The translations under genes and the position numbers were made by a program. From assembly GCA_902489925.1 (NCBI GenBank), contig CABUBX010000099.1, positions 1 to 8,082 on the forward strand: a stretch of DNA of 8,082 nucleotides, given 5' to 3'. Source of the stretch: an uncultured Lachnospiraceae bacterium (GTDB lineage Bacteria > Bacillota > Clostridia > Lachnospirales > Lachnospiraceae). The notes under the pieces are model-generated. The model was not told where the DNA came from. It ran no database searches and worked only from the letters and a program-made list of their open reading frames with translations. Of this stretch, positions 1 to 6,105 are shown in pieces. Within the stretch, counting starts at the first letter, position 1, and each line of letters opens with the position of its first letter.

Positions 1-1
1 G

Positions 2-196
2 TCTGTACCTGAGTGGTACGGCGAGCTTTCAAGACGATTGATTTTTGCCAGACTGACGGTTAAAGAAAAAATATTTTCACAAAAAAAACGGCAGCAGGTT
101 TTAAGAACACTGACGGATTATGGGCTTTTGCATGAAGGCCGTATTCCCGATGCGGTGATTTGGACAGAAATTCAAAAGGCGAATGAGGGTTTATAA
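2..196 (+). CDS. C-terminal end of probable precorrin-2 dehydrogenase / sirohydrochlorin ferrochelatase (5' end outside window)
   Basis: An open frame enters from the left edge and gives 64 residues before TAA at 194-196. The tail contains PEWYGELSRRL, then ARLTVKEKIFSQKKRQQVL, then LTDYGLLHEG. This resembles the C-terminal helical domain of Met8/SirC/CysG-N type enzymes, where a 'GELxxxLRxxVKExIPDxxxR' pattern is usual. Those enzymes oxidise precorrin-2 to sirohydrochlorin with NAD+, and some also insert iron or cobalt. The stop lies one base before the ATG of the next gene, and that gene's Shine-Dalgarno sequence is inside this coding region, so the two are probably translationally coupled. 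In Clostridia such a gene often sits between hemA and hemC, which supports the call. The dinucleotide-binding domain is not in view, so this is an inference from a short, weakly conserved tail; a HemA or other C-terminus cannot be excluded. Confidence 0.5.
   Translation, partial: SVPEWYGELSRRLIFARLTVKEKIFSQKKRQQVLRTLTDYGLLHEGRIPDAVIWTEIQKANEGL
185..189 (+). promoter_or_regulatory. Ribosome binding site deciding the hemC-cobA-hemD start
   Basis: GAGGG lies 8 bases before the ATG at 198. An in-frame ATG at 183 overlaps this site and has only a poorly spaced AAAAGG (174-179) in front of it. The protein from 198 starts MEKLRIGTRKS, which matches the usual HemC N-terminus closely, so 198 is preferred. 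Confidence 0.7.
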
Positions 197-197
197 C

Positions 198-2651
198 ATG
201 GAGAAGTTGAGAATAGGAACAAGAAAAAGTCTTTTGGCTTTGGCGCAGACGAGGCTGGCTGCGCAAAAAATTCAGGAGGCCTTTCCGGAAATAGAAATAG
301 AGCTTGTGACGATGACAACACGGGGCGACGAATGGCTTGATAAAAGTCTTTCAAGTTTTGGCGGCAAAGGTGTGTTCACAAAAGAGCTTGAGGAGGGGCT
401 GTATGCCGGCGATATTGACATTGCGGTTCACAGTGCAAAGGATATGCCCTCAGAGCTTCCGGCGGGACTTACGATTGGCGCGGTGCTTTCGCGGGCTGAG
501 GTTTGCGATGTTGTTGTGACAAAAGACGGCACGCCGCTTGAAAAAATGGCGCCGGAAACGATTGTCGGGACGGGAAGCCTCAGAAGACAGCTGCAGCTTC
601 AGGCAATCAATCCGCATGTGACGATTAAACAAATCAGGGGAAATGTGCAGACAAGACTGACAAAGCTTGCGGACGGTGCCTATGATGCCATTGTTTTGGC
701 AGGGGCAGGACTAGAGCGTCTTAATTACAGGACGGCGCAGGACTTTGATTATCATGCATTTCAGTATGAATATATTGAGCCGTCAAAGCTTTTACCGGCG
801 GCGGCGCAAGGGATTCTTGCCATTGAGTGCAGGGAGGATAACCGGGAAGTCAGAGAAATGCTTGATGCGGTATGTGACAAGGAAACGTGGAAGGTTTTCT
901 TAGCCGAGAGAAGCTTTCTTAAAGCGATTGGTGGCGGCTGTAATGCGCCGGCGGCAGCGCTTGCAGCCATAGAAAATGACACGATGAAAATGCAGGCTGT
1001 TTATGCGGCGGAGGGCAGTCAGCTTCTTTTGCGCGCTTCTGAAAAAATCACAGGCTGCTGCGGCGATATCACCCAATCACAGGCCGAGGCTTTAGGACGC
1101 CGTCTTGCCGAAGAACTTCTTGCGGCTGCGGCATCGAAAAAGGAGAAAAAAGAAGGTCTTGTCTACCTAATCGGCGCAGGTCCCGGGGATAAGGGACTGA
1201 TTACAGTCAAAGGACTTGAGGCGCTTCGGGCGGCCGACACCGTTGTTTATGATAATCTTGCAAGTAATGCGCTTTTGCAGGAGGCACGGCGGGATGCAGA
1301 GCTGATTTATGCGGGAAAAAGAGCGGGACAGCATTATATGAAGCAGGAGGAGACCAATGCCCTGCTTGTGCAGAAGGCGAAGGAGGGCAAAGTTGTCGCA
1401 AGACTAAAGGGCGGTGACCCGTTTATTTTTGGCAGGGGCGGCGAGGAAGCACTTGCCCTTCGGGCTGAGAGCATTGATTTTGAAGTAATTCCGGGGGTTT
1501 CATCATCCTATGCGGTTGCTGCTTATAACGGTATTCCTGTGACACACCGGGGACTTGCCTCATCATTTCATGTTATTACAGGCCATGAGGATGCAAAAAA
1601 ATCAGAGTCTGTGCTTGATTATGAGACATTGGCGAAGGAGGAAGGCACCCTTGTTTTTCTCATGGGGCTTAAAAATCTTTTGAATATTACACAAAATCTG
1701 ATGGCTTTCGGAAAGGACCCCAATACGCCTGCGGCAGTGATGCAGGAGGGAACGACGGCGCGCCAGAAAATCGCTGTCGGAACGCTTAAAAACATCGTGA
1801 AAAAGGCGGCGGAGGCCGGGATACAGACACCGGCAATTTCTATCATCGGCGATGTCGTGGGTTTGCAGCCGCAGCTGGATTGGTTCGGTAAAAAACCGCT
1901 GTCAGGCAAGAGTGTGCTGATTACGGCGACGGATGCCATGACGGAGACACTTGGGCGAAAAATACGTGCACTCGGCGGCGAGGCGCTTGACTTTAGTTTG
2001 ATTTATACAAAGCCGATTCACGGCGTTGTGTTAGAAAAATGGTTTGATGAGGAAAAGCCGTTTACATGGATTGTATTTACAAGCCGCAACGGTGTTGAAA
2101 TATTTTTTGAGCATCTGCGCACGCATCAGGTTGACATAAGAAAATTAAATGAAATGAAGTTTGCAGTCATTGGCAAGGGCACAAAAGAGGCGCTTGAAGA
2201 AAAAGGCATCTTTTGCGATTGCCTGCCGGTACTTTATTCCAGCGCTGATTTGGGTAGGGCATTAATCCCGATGCTTCATGAAGATGACAGGGTGCTTTTG
2301 CTTCGGGCAAAGGAAGCGTCAAAGGAATTAACCGATATGCTTTCGGCGGCAGGAATTGATTACAAGGCACTGCCGATTTATAAAACGGCTTATGATGAGC
2401 GCAAAGCGGAAGAATTAAACCGTATTGTAGAGTATGCTGATTACATTACATTTTGCAGTGCATCGGCTGTGAAAGCCTTTGACAGTATGCTTGATAAAAA
2501 TTCGGAATTTAAGGGCAAGATTATCTGCATCGGGCCGGTGACGGCCAAAGCGGCAAAAGCCCTTGGATATACAGTTTATAAAGAAGCCCGCCAATATGAT
2601 ATCGACGGACTGGTGGATTGTCTTTTAGAGGCAGCACATGAAGAATCATAA
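198..2651 (+). CDS. hemC: Trifunctional fusion: hydroxymethylbilane synthase (HemC) - uroporphyrinogen-III C-methyltransferase (CobA) - uroporphyrinogen-III synthase (HemD)
   Basis: This 817-residue cytosolic protein should convert four porphobilinogens to hydroxymethylbilane, close it to uroporphyrinogen III and methylate that twice with S-adenosylmethionine to precorrin-2. Domain 1 (residues 1-310) is HemC: RIGTRKS at 5-11, HSAKDMP at 78-84 with the catalytic Asp82, GTGSLRRQ at 124-131, and GGGCNAP at 245-251 with Cys248 as the dipyrromethane cofactor attachment site. A Lys-rich linker (about 311-320) leads to CobA (321-560): VYLIGAGPGD at 322-331, RLKGGDPFIFGRGGEE at 402-417 and IPGVSS at 431-436. 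HemD fills 570-817, with WIVFTSRNGVEIFF at 624-637 and FCSASAVKAF at 752-761. All three regions look complete. CobA-HemD fusions are well known in Clostridia; having HemC on the same chain is less usual. The start at 198 is chosen over 183 from the ribosome binding site and the HemC N-terminus. The TAA is directly followed by the hemB ribosome binding site. Confidence 0.96.
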   Translation: MEKLRIGTRKSLLALAQTRLAAQKIQEAFPEIEIELVTMTTRGDEWLDKSLSSFGGKGVFTKELEEGLYAGDIDIAVHSAKDMPSELPAGLTIGAVLSRAEVCDVVVTKDGTPLEKMAPETIVGTGSLRRQLQLQAINPHVTIKQIRGNVQTRLTKLADGAYDAIVLAGAGLERLNYRTAQDFDYHAFQYEYIEPSKLLPAAAQGILAIECREDNREVREMLDAVCDKETWKVFLAERSFLKAIGGGCNAPAAALAAIENDTMKMQAVYAAEGSQLLLRASEKITGCCGDITQSQAEALGRRLAEELLAAAASKKEKKEGLVYLIGAGPGDKGLITVKGLEALRAADTVVYDNLASNALLQEARRDAELIYAGKRAGQHYMKQEETNALLVQKAKEGKVVARLKGGDPFIFGRGGEEALALRAESIDFEVIPGVSSSYAVAAYNGIPVTHRGLASSFHVITGHEDAKKSESVLDYETLAKEEGTLVFLMGLKNLLNITQNLMAFGKDPNTPAAVMQEGTTARQKIAVGTLKNIVKKAAEAGIQTPAISIIGDVVGLQPQLDWFGKKPLSGKSVLITATDAMTETLGRKIRALGGEALDFSLIYTKPIHGVVLEKWFDEEKPFTWIVFTSRNGVEIFFEHLRTHQVDIRKLNEMKFAVIGKGTKEALEEKGIFCDCLPVLYSSADLGRALIPMLHEDDRVLLLRAKEASKELTDMLSAAGIDYKALPIYKTAYDERKAEELNRIVEYADYITFCSASAVKAFDSMLDKNSEFKGKIICIGPVTAKAAKALGYTVYKEARQYDIDGLVDCLLEAAHEES

Positions 2652-2656
2652 GGAGG
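2651..2656 (+). promoter_or_regulatory. Ribosome binding site of hemB overlapping the upstream stop codon
   Basis: AGGAGG, a near-perfect anti-16S match, shares its first A with the TAA of the preceding gene and lies 7 bases before the hemB ATG. The arrangement suggests efficient reinitiation by ribosomes finishing the fusion gene. Confidence 0.75.
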
Positions 2657-2663
2657 AATTTTC

Positions 2664-3644
2664 ATGGATTTAGTAAGAAGACCGAGACGACTTCGGGTGT
2701 CAAAGGCTGTGAGAGACCTTGTACACGAGACGGACATTCGTGCGGATGACTTAATTTACCCGATTTTTGTTGTGGAAGGTGAGCAAATCAAAACAGAGAT
2801 TGCATCAATGCCGGGGATTTATCATTATTCTTTGGATATGCTTGAAGCACATTTAAGAGAAGTGGCTGAAAGCGGTGTAAATGCGGTGATTTTCTTTGGC
2901 GTTCCCGAACACAAGGACGAGATGGGCAGCGGCGCATATGATGACAACGGTATTGTTCAGCGGGCACTTAGACTCACAAAAAAATTGTATCCCGATATGG
3001 TATGTATTGCCGATATATGTCTGTGCGAATATACAAGTCACGGACATTGCGGCGTTGTAGACCATGCCCGTGGTAAGATTTTAAACGATGAGACGCTGAC
3101 ATTGCTTTCAAAGGCGGCATTATCCTGTGCAATGGCAGGGGCAGATATTGTCGCGCCGTCGGATATGATGGATGGCCGAATCGGAAAAATGCGCGAGGTG
3201 CTTGATGGCGAAGGTTATCAGGATACTTTGATTATGTCCTACAGTGTGAAGTATGCTTCATCATTTTACGGGCCGTTCCGCGAGGCGGCAGACTCGACGC
3301 CGTGCTTTGGCGACAGACGCTCGTATCAGATGGATTGGCGCAACAAAAAGGATGCACTTATTGAAGTTGAGCTGGATATGGCAGAGGGTGCGGATATTCT
3401 TATGGTAAAACCGGGACTTCCGTATCTTGATATTTTAAAAACAGTTGCCGATAAATATCCGCTGCCAATCTGTACCTATCAGGTGAGCGGTGAGTACGCG
3501 ATGATTAAGGCGGCAGCTTTAAACGGCTGGATTGATGAAAAGGGCGTTGTGCTGGAGGCGCTCACAGCAATGAAGCGTGCCGGCGCGAAAATGATTATTA
3601 CATATTATGCGCCGGAGGTGGCGCGTTGGTTAAAAGAGGCGTAA
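2664..3644 (+). CDS. hemB: Porphobilinogen synthase (delta-aminolevulinic acid dehydratase), zinc type
   Basis: HemB condenses two molecules of 5-aminolevulinate into porphobilinogen, the substrate of the fused protein encoded just upstream. The protein has 326 residues, the normal family length. The TIM-barrel landmarks are all visible: the cysteine zinc site DICLCEYTSHGHCG with Cys119, Cys121 and Cys129; the first active-site lysine, Lys196, in MSYSVKYASSFYGPFRE; the Schiff-base lysine, Lys249, in LMVKPGLPYLD; and YQVSGEYAM at 272-280. The three cysteines indicate the zinc-dependent class rather than the magnesium-only, Asp-rich class. The N-terminus MDLVRRPRRLR is typical, and a strong AGGAGG site supports the ATG. 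Only three bases separate its TAA from the hemL ATG, so it is part of the operon. No damage is seen. Confidence 0.97.
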   Translation: MDLVRRPRRLRVSKAVRDLVHETDIRADDLIYPIFVVEGEQIKTEIASMPGIYHYSLDMLEAHLREVAESGVNAVIFFGVPEHKDEMGSGAYDDNGIVQRALRLTKKLYPDMVCIADICLCEYTSHGHCGVVDHARGKILNDETLTLLSKAALSCAMAGADIVAPSDMMDGRIGKMREVLDGEGYQDTLIMSYSVKYASSFYGPFREAADSTPCFGDRRSYQMDWRNKKDALIEVELDMAEGADILMVKPGLPYLDILKTVADKYPLPICTYQVSGEYAMIKAAALNGWIDEKGVVLEALTAMKRAGAKMIITYYAPEVARWLKEA

Positions 3645-3647
3645 ATT

Positions 3648-4931
3648 ATGAACAGTGAAAAGATTTTTAAGGAAGCCTGTGAGGTTATGCCCGGCGGTGT
3701 CAACAGTCCGGTGCGTGCTTATCGGGCTGTCGGTATGACACCAAGGTTTATAGACCATGCGAAAGGTGCGTATATTTACGATATCGACGGTAATGAATAT
3801 ATTGACTATATCGGTTCATGGGGACCGATGATATTAGGTCATGCGCGGGAAGAAGTTGTAAAGGCTGTCTGCGATGCGGCAGCGCGCGGCACAAGCTATG
3901 GTGCGCCGACTGTGGCGGAGGTAGAAATTGCCGAGATGATTAATGAGGCTGTGCCGTGTTCTGAGATGGTGCGCCTTGTCAATTCCGGTACAGAGGCCGT
4001 GATGAGCGCCATTCGTGCAGCAAGAGGCTATACAGGCAGAGACTATATTATTAAATTTGAGGGCTGTTATCACGGACATTCTGACGGACTTTTAGTTAAA
4101 GGCGGTTCGGGGCTGCTCACAGAAAAAATTCCGGACAGCGCCGGTGTACCTGCGGCTTTTGTGGAAAAGACACTTGTTGCCCAGTATAACGATTTGGACA
4201 GCGTGCGTGTTCTTTTTGATAATTATAAAGATAAAATTGCGGCGCTTATTGTAGAGCCGGTGGCTGCCAATATGGGTGTTGTGCCGCCGCAGCCGGGATT
4301 TTTAGAGGGACTTCGCAAAATAACTGAGGAAAACGGCGCACTGCTTATTTTCGATGAGGTAATTACGGGATTTCGTTTAAGCTATGGCGGCGCGCAGGAA
4401 TATTTTGGCGTGACACCGGATATGGCGACACTTGGAAAGATTATCGGCGGCGGTATGCCGATGGCTGCTTATTGCGGACGCAAAGATATTATGTGTAAGG
4501 TTTCACCGACAGGTCCTGTCTATCAGGCAGGAACGCTTTCGGGAAATCCTGCGGCAGTAGCTGCCGGACTTGCAACACTTAAAATACTTCGCGCACATAA
4601 AGACGAGATTTATCCGGCGATTAATAAAAATGCTGAAATAATCGCTTCGGCATTTAAGAGGGCGATTGATAAGTATCATGTTCCTGCAGCAGTAAACAGA
4701 GTCGGTTCTTTGATGACCGTTTTCTTTACGGATAAGGAGGTCACCTCCTTTAAAGGGGCCACAAGCTCTGATTTGGAGATGTTTAAACGTTATTTTGCGA
4801 AAATGCTTGAGCAAAAGATTTATATTGCACCGTCCCAGTTTGAAGCCTTCTTTGTTGGATATGAGCATAAGGAAAAAGAAATCGAAAAAACTGTTGCCGC
4901 CATTGATATGGCGCTTTCAAAATGTATATAA
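3648..4931 (+). CDS. hemL: Glutamate-1-semialdehyde 2,1-aminomutase
   Basis: HemL is a PLP-dependent enzyme that converts glutamate-1-semialdehyde to 5-aminolevulinate in the C5 pathway, supplying HemB. The protein has 427 residues, the usual length. Visible landmarks are MPGGVNSPVRAY at 14-25, the PLP phosphate-binding VNSGTEA at 111-117, YHGHSD at 141-146, DEVITGFR at 236-243, and the PLP Schiff-base lysine Lys264 in TLGKIIGGGMP, followed by YQAGTLSGNP at 292-301. The start is supported by GAGG (3636-3639) inside the end of hemB, 8 bases from the ATG. Its partner hemA (glutamyl-tRNA reductase) is not in the window and is expected upstream. The last 10 bases overlap the start of the next frame. 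A perfect 17-base palindrome (4734-4750) lies within the gene. Confidence 0.97.
   Translation: MNSEKIFKEACEVMPGGVNSPVRAYRAVGMTPRFIDHAKGAYIYDIDGNEYIDYIGSWGPMILGHAREEVVKAVCDAAARGTSYGAPTVAEVEIAEMINEAVPCSEMVRLVNSGTEAVMSAIRAARGYTGRDYIIKFEGCYHGHSDGLLVKGGSGLLTEKIPDSAGVPAAFVEKTLVAQYNDLDSVRVLFDNYKDKIAALIVEPVAANMGVVPPQPGFLEGLRKITEENGALLIFDEVITGFRLSYGGAQEYFGVTPDMATLGKIIGGGMPMAAYCGRKDIMCKVSPTGPVYQAGTLSGNPAAVAAGLATLKILRAHKDEIYPAINKNAEIIASAFKRAIDKYHVPAAVNRVGSLMTVFFTDKEVTSFKGATSSDLEMFKRYFAKMLEQKIYIAPSQFEAFFVGYEHKEKEIEKTVAAIDMALSKCI
4734..4750. repeat. Perfect inverted repeat carrying a Shine-Dalgarno core inside hemL
   Basis: AAGGAGGT and its exact reverse complement ACCTCCTT flank a single C. One arm is a consensus Shine-Dalgarno sequence and the other resembles the 16S anti-Shine-Dalgarno end. 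It encodes Lys-Glu-Val-Thr-Ser-Phe of HemL, and no start codon stands at a suitable distance, so it is not an obvious ribosome binding site for a hidden gene. A one-base loop makes a simple hairpin strained. It may be chance. Confidence 0.6.
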
Positions 4932-5263
4932 AAAGTTTTTCGCTTCTGTCTGATGAATACGGCTTTCTTAAAAATTACGAAAAATCTAAAATGACATGCT
5001 ATCGCTCAGTGTATCCTTTTGGTGTTTTTTCGGAGAAAGAGCTGTCAGAGATTGAGTTTTCGCCGGTAACATTTTTTTATGGCGGCAATGGCTCGGGCAA
5101 AACAACGCTTTTAAATATTATAGCATCGAAGCTTGGGGCAAAGCGGGCAGCGATTTATGATTTGGACAGTCAGCCGGCAGGAAAGAAGCCGTGGACGAAG
5201 CTTGAAAATGTCCGGACATGGTTTGAGTTTTTTGACAGTGTGAGAGATGAGTTTTTGCGGTGA
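4922..5263 (+). CDS. Miniature AAA-family ATPase, probably an internally deleted remnant
   Basis: The frame encodes 113 residues. The first half matches the start of a clostridial stand-alone AAA ATPase family: MYIKSFSLLS, YPFGVFSEKELSEIEFSP, then the Walker A loop GGNGSGKTT at 54-62 followed by LLNIIASKLG. The second half (about 77-113: IYDLDSQP, PWTKLENVRTWFEFF) resembles the extreme C-terminus of the same family. There it normally follows the Walker B (LLDEPE) and ATHSPFL region more than a hundred residues later. The signature, Walker B and switch segments are therefore missing, without loss of reading frame, with the junction near residues 73-79 (about 5138-5158). ATP hydrolysis is unlikely. 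The start overlaps the hemL stop by 10 bases and has no clear ribosome binding site, so translation would depend on coupling. The full-length family has no role in tetrapyrrole synthesis that I know of. The family comparison is from memory. Confidence 0.7.
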   Translation: MYIKSFSLLSDEYGFLKNYEKSKMTCYRSVYPFGVFSEKELSEIEFSPVTFFYGGNGSGKTTLLNIIASKLGAKRAAIYDLDSQPAGKKPWTKLENVRTWFEFFDSVRDEFLR

Positions 5264-5266
5264 GAC

Positions 5267-5271
5267 GGAGG
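5267..5271 (+). promoter_or_regulatory. Ribosome binding site deciding the cobK start
   Basis: GGAGG lies 6 bases before the ATG at 5278. The longer in-frame alternative, GTG at 5260, would overlap the upstream TGA as GTGA and add an Arg-rich leader (RRRRA), but it has no good site in front of it. ATG at 5278 is therefore preferred. Confidence 0.7.
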
Positions 5272-5277
5272 CGTGCG

Positions 5278-6090
5278 ATGACAGATAAAGAAATGCTTTT
5301 TGAGGAAAATTTCACCTGCCTTCTTGCGGCAGGGACAAGCGAGGGGCTTGAGGTGATGCGCGTGCTCGATAAGCTGCATATTAAAACAGCCGCCTGTGTG
5401 GCGACAGAGCTTGGGGCGAAGATGCTTCGGGAAACAGGCGCCTGTGTATTTGTCGGGCGAATGGATAAAGCCGGATTTGAAAAATTTATATCAGCGCATA
5501 AAGTGCATTTTGTCATTGATGCCACGCATCCGTTTGCGGTGGAGGTGACTAAAAATCTTAAAGGGGCGGCAGAAGCCTGCGGCGTTTCTTATGCCCGTTA
5601 TATCAGAAAGACGCAGGCTTATCATTATGAAAAGATTATTCATGCAGCCGATGCCCGTGAGGCGGCCGTTCGCCTGCTTGAAATGCCGGGGAATATTTTG
5701 CTGACGACAGGGGCGAATACGGCGCCGATATATAAAGAAATTTTGCCGGATTTTAATGAACGGGTTTATGTGCGCGTTCTTAATACGGAAAGCTCAAGGC
5801 TTGCCTGCAGAGATGCCGGAATTGATGAAGGCCATGTGATTGCACAGAATCCGCCATTTTCGCCGGAGGATAATAAAGCCTTGATTGAGCAGTATCATAT
5901 TGAGGTGCTCGTCTCAAAGGACAGCGGTGAGCGCGGGGGGCTTTTGGAAAAAATAGAGAGTGCAAAGGCCTTTTCAATTCCTGTGGTGCTTATTGACAGA
6001 CCTGAGTGTGAGGACGGGCTTGAAAGTGCTGAGGCAATTTTAAAATGGCTGGAGTGTATGCAAAAAGGGCAGACTTTAAACATGATTTAA
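5278..6090 (+). CDS. cobK: Precorrin-6A (cobalt-precorrin-6A) reductase
   Basis: The CobK/CbiJ family reduces (cobalt-)precorrin-6A to 6B with a nicotinamide cofactor in corrin ring synthesis. The protein has 270 residues, a normal length. Family features are the N-terminal nucleotide-binding strand and loop CLLAAGTSEGLEV (14-26), the hallmark VIDATHPFA (79-87), LLTTGANT (141-148), the IAQNPPFSPEDN segment (188-199), and LVSKDSGERGGLLEKIESA (211-229) followed by IPVVLIDRP (234-242). The 188-199 segment has PPFS where I expect GPFS in many members; this looks like ordinary variation. In an anaerobe the likely substrate is the cobalt form, and the name cbiJ would then be the synonym. It follows the ATPase remnant after 14 bases and precedes cbiA by 15 bases, consistent with one transcript. 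No damage is seen. Confidence 0.93.
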   Translation: MTDKEMLFEENFTCLLAAGTSEGLEVMRVLDKLHIKTAACVATELGAKMLRETGACVFVGRMDKAGFEKFISAHKVHFVIDATHPFAVEVTKNLKGAAEACGVSYARYIRKTQAYHYEKIIHAADAREAAVRLLEMPGNILLTTGANTAPIYKEILPDFNERVYVRVLNTESSRLACRDAGIDEGHVIAQNPPFSPEDNKALIEQYHIEVLVSKDSGERGGLLEKIESAKAFSIPVVLIDRPECEDGLESAEAILKWLECMQKGQTLNMI

Positions 6091-6105
6091 GGAACGGAGG
6101 TTTTT

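Noticed and set aside
84..91. Run of eight A as a possible programmed frameshift site
   Set aside because: The upstream frame stays open through it to a properly placed TAA, and no second frame of interest is reached.
183..200. Upstream ATG at 183 as the start of the fusion gene
   Set aside because: It would add MRVYN ahead of a standard HemC N-terminus and overlap the GAGGG site that is well placed for ATG 198.
1619..1939. 106-residue minus-strand open frame antisense to the CobA region
   Set aside because: No recognisable domain, and it is opposite conserved SUMT coding sequence.
2652..2663. Terminators or riboswitches in the intergenic gaps
   Set aside because: Gaps between genes are 15 bases or fewer and filled by ribosome binding sites; there is no room for a cobalamin riboswitch or a hairpin with a T-tract.
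4503..4868. 121-residue minus-strand open frame antisense to hemL
   Set aside because: No recognisable domain and fully inside hemL, whose motifs are intact; a shadow frame.
5131..5421. Near-identical 13-base stretches, GCTTGGGGCAAAG at 5131 and GCTTGGGGCGAAG at 5409, as a direct repeat
   Set aside because: Both encode Leu-Gly-Ala-Lys in unrelated proteins with similar codon choice; too short and imperfect to call a repeat element.
5118..5525. 135-residue minus-strand open frame antisense to the ATPase/cobK junction
   Set aside because: Low-complexity Ser/Thr/Ala-rich translation with no family resemblance, lying opposite clearly coding sequence; it is a shadow frame.
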